Positions 10,501-20,600 of a stretch of 64,000 nucleotides of DNA are shown here, one piece after another (positions within the stretch are counted from its first letter, which is position 1; every line of letters starts with the position of its first letter). The notes under the pieces are model-generated. The model was given only the letters and a program-made list of their open reading frames with translations, was not told the DNA's origin and did no database searches. The position numbers and the translations under genes were made by a program. This DNA is from Rostratula benghalensis. Taxonomy: Eukaryota; Chordata; Aves; Charadriiformes; Rostratulidae. The DNA lies in NCBI GenBank assembly GCA_013399305.1, contig VXAI01000139.1, positions 1,102,896 through 1,166,895 of the forward strand. Direction: 5' to 3'.

Positions 10501-13500
10501 GAAACACAACATTTATTTTGGAAGAATTGTTACCTTTCTCAATATTGAAATATGCTCTAATGTTTTGTGGTTCCTCCTCAACAAATGTGAAAAGGGAAGG
10601 GTATAAATGGTTAATTGTCACTTAGGCAGAGAAAAATGGAAAATGGCAGGTGGGGGGAAGCATGTTATTTTTGATGTGCCTGCAGGTTGCAGCTGGAGGC
10701 TACTACGTTGTGGTAATATGACCTTACCTGCAAATTCATAGCCTTCTCTAGCCTTTATTTCTCCTTTTAAACTTTGGTTCTGTTTGGTATATAATACATT
10801 TAATAAAAAAACGAGTCATTCAAACCAGCTCTAGGTTCTGTCATTGTTCATTATGACTCAATAATAGATCTTTGTTTACAGGTTTTTCCAGTTGCTACTA
10901 GCAAATATGCATCATCAGTAAGGTTGACTACAGTGGTACAAAAATCAGTAATCTGTCAAATGAGAGAGAAGACCTTCCCCTAAAGGAGGAATTAAAATTC
11001 TTCCTTCAAAGAGATGAAAATAGACCACCATATCAGAATGAAACCTCAACACTGATTCTGAGTATCACTGTGACTTCCTTCTTAGTTTAAATAATGAATG
11101 TTACTCTTTCTTTCTTTGCTTATTTGGTGGACTGATCGAGCAGTGCTAGGTAGCAGTGTTGCTAGGATCCCTAAAAACTGTTCTGGAACAGACAGAATCT
11201 GTTTCTGCTGCTCCTGCTAGTTCAGTAGTCTTCTTAGAATGGTTTGCATAACATTTGTTTTCACTCATTTAGTACTAATATTACTTTACTGCTGGATTTT
11301 TTTTTCCCTGAAAAAGAGTCTGTTTTGTTATTTTAGGAACTGATTAATATTCATGACCACTATCAGAAAATGAAGTGTGTCATTTCAGCGGACAAATCCC
11401 AGCCAGACAAGGCCCTGAGCTTGATAAAAGATGAATTTGTACTTACTCTTAAAGACATAACTTTGGAACATCAGGAATGGCAACAGAATAGAATGGTAGG
11501 TAATATCAGCCAGTACACTGTGGCAACCTAGTAGATTGTGTGAACATCTAAGAACTGTCTTAGTGTAGTTACCTGTGTGCATACTTCATAATTCTCAGAC
11601 TTAAGTAGAAGGAACTCTAATATTGAAGACATGGAATGAGTAAAACCCTAGGCAGAGCTGGGATACGGGCAGGCCATGGATTTGTATGTTGTGCTGCCTC
11701 TGTGATAACATAAGTGATTGCTGGGAGGTAAGCCCTGGAAATGTAATTTATGGGCCATATGCACACGGGCGCATCTAGATGGAGGGTAGTGATCAATGGC
11801 TCAGTGTCCAAATGGAGATCAGTGATGAGTGGTGTCCTCCCCATATTGGGACCAGTACTGTTCAATATCTTCATCAGTAACAAAGGCAGTGGGATTGAGC
11901 ACACCCTCAGCAAGTTTGCAGGTGACACCAAGCTGAGTGGTGTGGTTGACATGCCTAGGGGACAGGATGCCATCCAGAGGGACGTGGACAGGCTTGAGAA
12001 GTGAGCCCATGTGAACCTCATGAGACTCAACAAGGCCAAGAGCAGGGTCCAGCACTTGGGTCAAGGCAACACCTGGTATCAGTGCAGCTGGGGGATGAAG
12101 GGATTGAGGGTCTTCCACCCCCTTGGCGAGTGAAAAGCTGGACATGAGCCAACAGTGTGCACGTACAGCCCAGAAAGCCAACTGTATTCTGGGCTTCATC
12201 AAAAGAAGTGTGGCCAGCAGGGCAAGGGGAAGCAGTTCTCCCCCTCTACTCAGTGAGACCCCTCTGGAGTCCTGTGCTCAGCTTCGGAGTCCTCAGCACA
12301 GGAAAGCTGTGGACCTGTTTAGGTGGGTCCAGAGGAGGCCACGAGGGCTGGAGCACCTCTGCTATGAGGACAGGCTGAGAGAGTTGGGGTTGTTCAGCTT
12401 GGAAAAGAGAAGGCTTTGAGGAGGCCTTATAGCAGCCTTCTGGTACATAAAGGGGGCTTATAAGAAACATGGAGACAAACTTTTTAGCAGGACCCATTGT
12501 GATAGGAACAAGGGGTCATAGTTTTAAAATAAAGGAGAGTAGAGGAAGGATTTTTTTTTTTTTTTTTAACCCTGTGTGTGGTGAAACACTGGAACAGGTT
12601 GTCCAGAGAGGTGGTAGATGCCCCATCCCTGGAGGGATTCAAGGTCACATTGGATGTGGGGCCCTGAACAACCTGATCTAGTTGAAGATGTCCCTGCTTA
12701 CTGCAGGGGGGTTTGGACTAGGTGACTTTTAAAGTTCACTTCCAACCCAAACTATTCCATGGTTCTCCATATTAGAATGACCATAGGAAGTACCTCTGTA
12801 ACACTCTTAGATACAAAATAAACACAATGGGCACATATCTGAATATTTGTTTTTTCACAGTTCTTGAACTTTAGCTGCCTTGGATGTGAAAGACATTTAA
12901 AAAAATATATCTTTTTGGGGTCTTTTTCCAGAAATTATTCCTAAATGCTAAAGAAACTGGTGAAATAGCAAGCAAAAAGGAAGAACAGGCTTTGCTAGAA
13001 TCAGAGGTAAGAAAAATGAACAAGTTTGCTACATTATGCAGGCAAAATCTGGGTGGGTTTTTTTGCTTCAGATTACAGTCTAGACCATGTATGTCAAAGC
13101 TTGATAATAGTGTCAAAGTAAGTTCCTGGAACAGCTGGTTGGATTGGTTGAGGGCTTTTTATTGGTTATAAATCACATTATTTTCTGTTAAGCTGTGAGG
13201 ATTCATGGCTGTGGTAGCTCTTGGATGCTTGCAATAAAAAACTATGGTCTCTTTCACATAAAGAGGGGAAATAGCTGTATTTTCTTGGCCAAGCTCAGTT
13301 ATGGCTCCTTCTGGAGTTTCAACCAAATGCAATAGTGATTTCTTTTTTTTAATGTTACAAAATTATCTCAGTTTATTTACCTACTTATTTCAATTTTGAA
13401 TTTAAGTGAGATGTGAAGGTTCGAATTTTATTTTTTTTCTTCTCCTGGGCTTAGTGGAGGCAACCAGAATTACTTTTTAATGAAATTGAACTTCTTTTAT

Positions 13501-16500
13501 TATTGTTTTTTAAGTATCAGTTTTGCAGCATGTTAATATAGCTCTAATTCTGTAATTACTACTGTAATAAGATATTGCTGAAGTAATTGTCTGATTTCAC
13601 GTTCTAGTATTCTTATAATTCTTACTGATCTTTTGGTTCTTTGCAGGGTTCTGAAAGAGCAAGTGCATTGGCTAGAATCAAATACAGGTCTTACTCTGCA
13701 GTTGTTGAGGTAGGTATAAGATTTGATGATAGGGATATATATTTAAAAATAAATACCGGTTTAATTCCAGAAGGAATTGGTTAAAATTGCACTCTGCAAT
13801 TCAGCCCTTGAATGTTCTGGTTTCTCTAACGCTGTGGAAACCTGAAGTTCTTATTTTCTTGTTAGATTTATGGGAACAATGCAGATACGGTGTATGCTTG
13901 GGGGAATTCAGTGTACAAGGTATCTTTTAATGTCTATGCTCTTTGCCTTTTTTTTTTTTAAGTAGATGGAGATTTAAAGAGGTGGAATAAAAATACTTGC
14001 TAGTTTAATTGCTCAAATTCCTTGAAGCTTAAATATTGGAATCTCTGAAGATGCTTGCAAAAGTAGAGCTGTGAATTGGGAATCAGATGGGAGTTCTTGG
14101 AAATATTTCAATAACTTCTACTTTAAAAATATTGTTGATTTTTCTTTTTTATAGCAGACCTGTAATAAACATTACAACTTTCCTTGTTTATCAAAATATC
14201 TTATTGGAAAAACGCATTATTACATAAAACATAAACAGAGTTCTGTAATGTACAACAGTCCAGACTTGTCAATATGCAGTGATTTTTTTTCTAGGCATCT
14301 AGGCAAAATATGATAGTAAAGAAGCTTTGTGATGCAGCATTTTGTCAAAGTGTTCTTTTTTTTTTTTTTTGCTTGCACACAGCAATGCAGGTTGATGCCA
14401 AAGGAGGGTGGTTTGAGAATAAATGAGTGTTCCTGTTTTTTAAGTGACACATCCATTAAATCATAGAAGGTCAAGAACAGTAGCTAGTGAGAATCTTCCT
14501 TCTCTCCCTCCCTGCTTTCCCCACCCCGACATATGAGGAAGTTGATGCCTCTGGTCCTTGCTGACTGGTGAAGCACTGGGTGACATACAGTAATATGTGG
14601 CTGTAGCATTACAGCTTTCTTGCATCATTCATGTGTATGTTTTGATTCTAGGCTTCCAAATCCAGAAGGCATCGTCAAGTAAAATTAGAATCTTCTGAAT
14701 CAGGATTGAATTACGTGAAATCTCCAAGCCGGAGTAAAAAAAACAGTAGAAGACCACAGCCAGCAAGGAGAAGAGATGCTGTGGAAATCAAAGGTATTTT
14801 TGTATTGTCTCTGTGGATCTGGGGATACTGCAAAAGTTTATCCCTTGCTTTGTAGCTGAGGCAGCTGGTTTAAATCTTAGTGTTGGTTAGTGGAGGTAAA
14901 AGATTAAATAAATGTTTTGTGCTACCAATATTGTAATTGAGCCTTTCTGTGTTGCATGGTCTGGTTATGTATGACATGAGAGCACGCAGTTTATAGCTAA
15001 TTTGAAGTCTTACACACAGTCCTGATAATATTTCTCTGAAAAAACATGTCCTTGGAAAAACAGATTCTGGGTGGCATTGTCTTAGGTTTTGCTATTGCTA
15101 TACAACAAACATGCTGGAGATTAAGATATGTATCTAACTTCATTTGACAGATAGCTTCTATTTTTGAAGCTTTTTGCTGAAAATCAGCCCATCATGTTAT
15201 TTTGATAGTTCATACTATCTCAATTAAATCCAAAGCAAAACTTGCCTGTTTCTATTCTAATCCTGAGCTCTTGAAGGAATATCCCCTATTACTTCTGAAA
15301 AGAAAATTGTATCATTGTCTCAAAGACAATGCTTTGTAGGGCTCGTAACTCAACTGTCACATCAGTCATTCTCCTTCCAGCTGATACTTGTTATTTATTT
15401 TGTTCCTTTATTACTGAAACTTTTATTACTTTCATGTGAATTCAAACACTTTGTCAACAACTGATGCAGTTTCAGAACTATTTTAAAATTGTTTTCTTAA
15501 TCCCACTATTGCAATTATGTTCTAACAGGTTAAGATTTATTTAGCTTATAGCTAGACTTAACTTCTACCTTCTTGAAGAGATTTTATTTTCTTTTTACTC
15601 CTGTGACTTGTTTCTTGTGGTTTGGTTCTGTAATTCTATATTATTTTTCTATATTATATTTTCTGTATTATTTTTCCTCATGTCCCTCATAAGGGACATT
15701 TCAGCTAGGAATAAAAACAATTTTAAGGAGCAAGGGCTTTTTTTTTTTTTCCTTAGAAACAGGTACAGAGTTCTTAAGTCCAGTCTCACATCCCTATTTA
15801 TCTATTTATGCTTGGTTGTTTTTTTTTTTTTTTTTTGTCTTCCAAGATTCTCTGTAGATCTCTTTATCTCCCAGTTCTAAAAACATGGGAAATTATTTCC
15901 TTCAGAAAAGTTGTCTTTCTGATATTTGGCTTTTAAAATGCTAGAAATTGCTCTGCCATTTAAAGGTTAAATTAAATTGAACAGAAAAATAGTTTTGAAT
16001 AAACTTGATTTTGAAGGCAGTGATTTCATTTCAAACTTCCAAAGGCTTACTTAAGCTTACAAAAGCTGACAGTTTTTCCACAAAATTTATCTGCAGGTGA
16101 AATGCAAGCGGCAAAGGAAACTGTTACTCGCCATATTGGCATGCCTGTAATCACCGAAGAGAACCCAGATGAAGAAGGTAGAATTGAAATTCTAACAAAC
16201 TGGTGACTTGATTTGTTTTGGTTTTCTTTTGATAGCTCTCTACTATGCTGCATTTTTCTGAAACTAAAGCTGATGTTTTGGACCAGTGTTGCTACCTTGT
16301 AGAAGCTAGATGAGTTTTCAGCCTGTAAATGGTTGCATGAAAACTGAAGCTTTTCTTTGAGACTTGGTTATGAGCACACTCCTGTGTGGCAAAATCCTGA
16401 GAATTATGTTTTTTCTATGTGGACTTCATTGTAGTGTGTTAGAGTTAAAATGGGTCCAGTCAAAAGGAGACTTAATCTTCTATAAAATAGATTTGGCTTG

Positions 16501-18112
16501 AAGAGTTCCAGTGTGTAGGAAAAAGTGGTTTGTCAGTCATTCTCCCATGTACAGAAGACACCTGTTTTAGTAGCTCTGGGGACTTAGGTAATTTGCACTT
16601 GAGGTTAGAATAGCTGCCTTCACCTTGGTGGAAGTGAAGGGATATATAATTTTCCCTCTGCCCAAGCTGGGCAGTCCCTCAAGGATTAAGTTCCAGTATA
16701 CAGGCACAATAATAGCATCCTCTGCTCTATTGGAAGTTGTCTGGCATAGCTGGGGTGGGATTCTGGGATCCATTGCAGAACAGTGCATGATTTTGCTATG
16801 ACTCATGTTATTGGAAGTAATGTAATTTTTAGATGGAAGCAATGGTAAAGCAATGGTAAAGCAGGATTTCTCAAAGCTGGTGGTGGAGTTGCTCTACAGA
16901 AGCATCAAATGTACAAACTGAGATATTAGATGATTTTTAACTGCTTTGCAACTCAGAAGCTTCAGGGTCTATTTTCTGTATCCCTTGAGGAGAACATAAG
17001 GACCATAGAATAGACACTGTACAAAGAAAATTGCATCCTCTTGAGGTACCTTATGTACCTGCACTCTAGGAAGAGGCTGGTGTGCTGCTTTCCTGCCAAC
17101 CCTCAAACATGGGTAATGCTCCCAGGAGAGGAGTTGACCAGATAAAGGCGTGGTTTCCACTGGCAGTTCCAGCTGGTGTAAGACTGAGGGGCCTTGCTTA
17201 TGTAGCAGAAGGCAGAGTTGATAGACCAGAGGTGCTGGTTCTTAATCTGAAAGACTAGGATTTAATTAGATTGCTTAAAGGGATAGCAAAGTGTGAGGAG
17301 TATATCTTCTGGAGTTAATTTACTATTCAAAACTATGTAATGGAAGGGTATTTCATACAAGGGAGCATAATAACTATTAAAATACATTCATTGTGAGGTA
17401 GCACATATTTGCTGTTTTTAAAAGCAAAAGGGCATTTTGTACTGAAATGAAATTACATAACCTATGTTGTAGACAATGCGAATTGATTCCATTTTTACAT
17501 AATCGGATTGAAGAGACAGTGATGCATTAAATATTGTGCTTTAGTTACTTATTTTCCCCTTCAAGTTGTTGTGGACGAAAAGTTTCTTATTAAATCATGA
17601 ACATACTTCATTTCTCAGAACTTATCAGCAAATTGGGAAGCATTGAAAATACCTATAAGCAATCTCTTCAGGTATTTTGTGCTTAATTTTGAGTATTCCA
17701 TTTTTCAAACTCATAGTGAAATTGTAAAGGTGTTCATGAGGAACAGAAAGATCTCAATATTGAATAAGTTTTGAAGTAAGGTATTTTGCTTACCAGTAGA
17801 ATTTTAGTTGATATTGAATGCTAATGTGCTAGAGAATGTGGAAACATTATTTTTTTTTTTCATATTTAGAACCATGGGGGGAAGGATTGGGAGGGTATCT
17901 CACGAGCTCATCTGATTAATTTCTTTTGCTGGGCAGAATTAATTCTACATTAATCATTCCCATAAGGGAAGATAGATTGAAAAGCTTTGCAGAAAAATCT
18001 CTTTATTTCCTTTCAGCGGTATTTCTCCCCAAGAAGAAAAGAAGATGTTAGAGGGTTCAGTCGGAGGAGCACTAATATGAATTTAATGACAAAATGTAAA
18101 TGTCAGAGGTAA
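7457..18112 (+). CDS. SNAPC1: snRNA-activating protein complex subunit 1 (SNAP43), 11 coding exons
   Basis: SNAPC1 is a subunit of SNAPc (PTF/PBP), the nuclear complex that binds the proximal sequence element of RNA polymerase II and III snRNA genes and works with TBP. Joined exons are 7457-7584, 8192-8351, 9572-9712, 10174-10278, 11337-11495, 12932-13006, 13647-13709, 14652-14793, 16097-16177, 17619-17671 and 18017-18112. All have AG/GT boundaries and consistent phases, giving 400 residues against about 370 in human. The N-terminal half (roughly residues 20-200) is the conserved SNAP43 domain, with stretches such as [13 protein letters not shown] and [10 protein letters not shown] that match my memory of the mammalian protein. 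The C-terminal half is basic and low-complexity, with [12 protein letters not shown] at 278-289 and MPVITEE near 340. The start was chosen because it begins the conserved frame, has G at -3, and no in-frame ATG precedes it. Exons 1-9 are firm; the last two are less certain. Confidence 0.93.
8192..8351 (+). CDS. SNAPC1: SNAPC1 coding exon 2
   Basis: Acceptor TTTACTTTAG; the first T completes Tyr43, then [18 protein letters not shown] to residue 96 (PKQK), donor AAAAG|GTAATT. This is the core of the SNAP43 domain, with the conserved segment [15 protein letters not shown]. Confidence 0.95.
9572..9712 (+). CDS. SNAPC1: SNAPC1 coding exon 3
   Basis: Acceptor GTTGTTGCAG; residues 97-143, opening [18 protein letters not shown] and closing FHFTAMPKL; donor CTA|GTGAGT. 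Phase 0 at both ends. Confidence 0.95.
10174..10278 (+). CDS. SNAPC1: SNAPC1 coding exon 4
   Basis: Acceptor CTTGCTTTAG; residues 144-178, [20 protein letters not shown] through NDVLE; donor GGAG|GTACAG. Phase 0 at both ends. Confidence 0.94.
10318..10382 (+). repeat. G/T-rich low-complexity tract
   Basis: A run of GGGGTTTG-like units and long T runs within SNAPC1 intron 4. It contains several GGGG blocks separated by T-rich spacers, so local quadruplex formation is conceivable. Confidence 0.7.
11337..11495 (+). CDS. SNAPC1: SNAPC1 coding exon 5
   Basis: Acceptor GTTATTTTAG; residues 179-231, [20 protein letters not shown] through [10 protein letters not shown]; donor ATG|GTAGGT. It contains the conserved [12 protein letters not shown] segment near the end of the SNAP43 domain. 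Confidence 0.94.
11770..12765 (+). mobile_element. CR1 LINE fragment in SNAPC1 intron 5, sense orientation
   Basis: The last ~1 kb of a CR1 non-LTR retrotransposon: reverse transcriptase C-terminal part ([22 protein letters not shown]), the downstream conserved segments ([14 protein letters not shown]) and the 3' UTR ending in ...CCAACCCAAACTATTCCATGG. The frame is broken several times. The catalytic FADD box reads F-A-G-D at about 11915-11926, so a catalytic Asp is lost. It is 5' truncated, as is usual for CR1, and immobile. Confidence 0.9.
12932..13006 (+). CDS. SNAPC1: SNAPC1 coding exon 6
   Basis: Acceptor CTTTTTCCAG; residues 232-256, a polar charged segment starting [20 protein letters not shown]; donor GAG|GTAAGA. 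Weakly conserved linker, supported by phase and by strong splice sites. Confidence 0.85.
13647..13709 (+). CDS. SNAPC1: SNAPC1 coding exon 7
   Basis: Acceptor CTTTGCAG; residues 257-277, [20 protein letters not shown] ending in E; donor GAG|GTAGGT. It corresponds to the mammalian ERAESLAKIKSKAFSVV segment. Confidence 0.92.
14652..14793 (+). CDS. SNAPC1: SNAPC1 coding exon 8
   Basis: Acceptor TTGATTCTAG; residues 278-324 plus one base, starting [18 protein letters not shown] (conserved in mammals), followed by a Ser/Arg/Lys-rich basic stretch, [18 protein letters not shown], that could act in nuclear import. Donor AAAG|GTATTT, phase 1. Confidence 0.92.
16097..16177 (+). CDS. SNAPC1: SNAPC1 coding exon 9
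   Basis: Acceptor TATCTGCAG; residues 325-351 plus one base, with the conserved MPVITEE motif followed by an acidic NPDEE. Donor GAAG|GTAGAA. Without splicing at this donor the frame would run only GRIEILTNW before a TGA at 16204-16206, a possible alternative end. Confidence 0.85.
17619..17671 (+). CDS. SNAPC1: SNAPC1 coding exon 10 (probable)
   Basis: Acceptor CATTTCTCAG; it completes Glu352 and encodes [17 protein letters not shown], then donor CAG|GTATTT (phase 0). The phase matches exon 9 exactly. I do not recall a mammalian counterpart to this segment, so it rests on splice sites and open frame. Confidence 0.65.
18017..18112 (+). CDS. SNAPC1: SNAPC1 terminal coding exon 11 (probable)
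   Basis: Acceptor TTCCTTTCAG; residues 370-400, starting [20 protein letters not shown] and ending CKCQR, stop TAA at 18110-18112. It is strongly basic, as expected of a SNAPC1 tail, but not clearly alignable to the mammalian lysine/arginine-rich end I remember (KKRRKH). Confidence 0.62.
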   Translation, partial: RYFSPRRKEDVRGFSRRSTNMNLMTKCKCQR

Positions 18113-18520
18113 CACAAAGTGCTTGTTTTGGATGCCTTTGAACATACGACAAGAAGTGTCTGGGACCAGAACTGCAGGTGATGCTGGAATACTGGTAGTG
18201 ACTGGTATACCTGAGCTGTCTTACGGTACAGCACGTGATGCCTTTATTCACCTAGTGAAAGCTTCGTGGGGGAGACAAAGTGGCTGTGTCCCGTGGGAGA
18301 CAGAAAGAGAAGATGTTTGCTTGTTGTGTTTAGTTTGTACAATGTGAGTTATCACTGGGAACTCATGTTGATCTGCAACCATGTTTCTAGCTGAGACTGT
18401 TGAAAGAACAGCTCACAAAGTATTTGCTTGTATGAGACATGTTTGGAATCAATTATCTTTCAACATAAAATCAAGGGACTGTTTAAAATTAGTGCAATAA
18501 ATTACTTTTCATGGTTTACT
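18113..18520 (+). other. SNAPC1: SNAPC1 3' UTR (probable)
   Basis: Non-coding sequence between the predicted stop codon and the first AATAAA (18496-18501). A G/T-rich element (TAGTGTGCAATTTCAGCAGTGTTT) begins about 30 bases after the signal, which supports cleavage near 18515-18525. It depends on exon 11 being correct. Confidence 0.55.
18496..18501 (+). terminator. SNAPC1: Polyadenylation signal AATAAA, probably SNAPC1
   Basis: This is the first canonical hexamer downstream of the predicted SNAPC1 stop, with a G/T-rich element following it. Confidence 0.6.
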
Positions 18521-20324
18521 TCATTTTCTAGTGTGCAATTTCAGCAGTGTTTAGCTTGGTTTGATCCCACAGGTGTGGGCAATGAACTTGGCGATAAGCC
18601 TTTTGCAGTACTTCTACTGTGTTCTGTCTCGAGCAGATCTGGTATCAGTGGTTATTCAAAATGAAGAAATATCAAATGCACTTATTAATTCACCAGATGT
18701 CCCTAAGCTACACAAGGACAGGACTAGAATGCAAAATTATCATTATAAATTGGAGAGGTGATGTGGAAGAAGTGGGTGTAGAAATAAACATGAAGCTTAT
18801 TACCGAGGACAGGTAGAGAATGGGAAAATTCTTGCTAATCAACAGTACTGCAGAAAAAGCAAATGGACTGAGAATCCTAAACTGGAATATTTTCCCTAAA
18901 CAGTAACAAGCACTGCCAAGGGTGTAACCTTCAGTTATAAGTGTTGCAACATTCAGCATTGCAAGGGTATAACCTTCAATACCCACTTTTGACCATGACA
19001 ATTCAAGAAGTATGTGGATAATTATTCTTGGTATTTCCTCCAGTTGATTGTAGCTGTACCATCAAGAAAGGCCAAAGGACATATCCTCTTACAAGAAGAA
19101 ATGTAAAATAGAAATTTGAAAAATTTTGAGTATAAAAGGAGCTTAAAGTGAGTGAATTTGTTAGCATGAGTCTCAAAGGCAAAAGGAATTTAAGTGCCTT
19201 TATGTAGAAGAAGAAACGCTAAATGACAGTATAACTGATTTGAATATAAAATGGGCCCAAATGCATTAGCTGGTAAGAAGGAATGGGCCTAAATGAGGAA
19301 CAGGTTGGACACTGGAAAAACTAGCAAGTCCCAGTATTGCACTCAGAACTTTGGTAATGGGAAAAGAGGAAACTGTAATAAAGGCAAAACCTTACTGTGT
19401 AGTAAACTGAACAATTGAATATTCTGTTACCAGCATAAACTCCATGCATTTTTCCTCCTAATTTTTGATGAGCAGATGCAAGAGACAAAGAAAGCTCTTG
19501 GAGAAAACGAGAATGTTTTAGTAAAGGTTGTTTGCTCATCTCAATGCAGTTAGGGTCCTGTTGGTGATGCTGCATCTCTCAGGTTTGTTGATTCCAGCTG
19601 CTGGTGTTGGTAGGCAGCTGGCAAAGCGGCTTTTTCCCCTCACATTGCAGGGGATGGACAGCAGTGTAAGTGCAATAGGGGAGCAATTTGCCTAATTTTG
19701 GAGATGAGGTACATTGGACTGCTTGACTCCTTTCTTGGGAAACCCTTGGATGGCTAAGAAAGGTATAGATGAAGAGGGGAAAGTGCTTTGTAGGAGATAG
19801 TGTGACTACAGCTTCAAATTCTTCACTAATGAGTTTCTTCACTTGGGAAGTTGCTTAATGATGAATTTTATAGCACCTCTGTTTCTAGGCAGTGAGGTTA
19901 AGCTAGATTTTCCAGCTGCATGGTATTAGGCTCTTCCTTTTGAGGAAGAAACTTGAAAGTGATTTCTCTTTCTCCTATTCCCCTTCAACTTGCAGGTATC
20001 TTTCTCAGGGAAGCTAAAGACTGAACACAGCTACAAAACCTTATTTTTCACTTTCTTAACAGGCTATTTTCAGCTAAGCTATTACTATTCAATATATATG
20101 GAATGAGTTTATTTTAATATATCTAAGGAATATGTTTAATACTGCTCCCTGCAGTGGCACTTACCATAATGTGGTATCTTGTTTGCTTCCTTGTATCTTT
20201 GAATCATCCCAAGACCCAAGTAGGAGAACTCTTCAGAATTTTTTATATTGGGTGACCTTAGTCTTCCTGGGCACACTTGTGAAAATGATTTGCACATCAA
20301 ACATGACTTTATTCTATGCCTCAC
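18521..20324. other. SNAPC1-SYT16 intergenic DNA
   Basis: No gene or recognisable repeat. A small imperfect duplication (GCAAGGGTRTAACCTTCA, about 18917-18934 and 18961-18978, 44 bp apart) is visible. Open frames are short and unremarkable. Confidence 0.5.
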
Positions 20325-20600
20325 CCCTATCTCTCAGGACTGCAAACTCCACCATTGTGTGATCACTGCAGCCCGGGCCACCTCCAATCTTGATGTCACC
20401 AATTAGCTCACTTGTGTTGGTGACCATCGGGTCCCCACTGGTGGGGCTGTCTGGCACCTGGCTTAGAAGTTATCTTTGATGCACTCCAGGAATCTCCTGG
20501 ATTACCTACCTACACCTTGTCATGCTACTTTTCCAGCAGATGATGGGGTGGTTGGAGTTCTCCAACAGGACCAGAGCCTGTGAGTGCAGTGCCTCCCATG
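20325..20600 (-). mobile_element. CR1-type LINE fragment: endonuclease domain only
   Basis: Read on the minus strand, this piece matches the apurinic endonuclease part of CR1 ORF2. It shows an N-H-P-x-I-C-W-K segment (from the family's GDFNHPDICWK motif), then a FLECI-like stretch, and near the end a GDI-like segment followed by S/A-D/V-H/I-T-like residues and WWS/VEF, corresponding to the SDH box. Stops and frameshifts interrupt it. It is unusual because most CR1 copies keep only the 3' end. Confidence 0.65.

Larger units (their letters stand above)
7585..18016 (+). other. SNAPC1: SNAPC1 introns 1-10
   Basis: Ten introns of about 0.35-1.44 kb separate the exons. Intron 5 (11496-12931) carries a sense CR1 LINE (listed separately). 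Intron 4 holds a G/T-rich low-complexity run at 10318-10382. The rest is AT-rich with scattered T runs of 10-20 bases and short chance frames. No snoRNA, tRNA or miRNA hairpin could be identified by eye. Confidence 0.8.

Noticed and set aside
13418..13427. GGTTCGAATT, resembling a tRNA B box
   Set aside because: No A box at the right distance, no cloverleaf arms, and the downstream sequence is a T run in a SNAPC1 intron.
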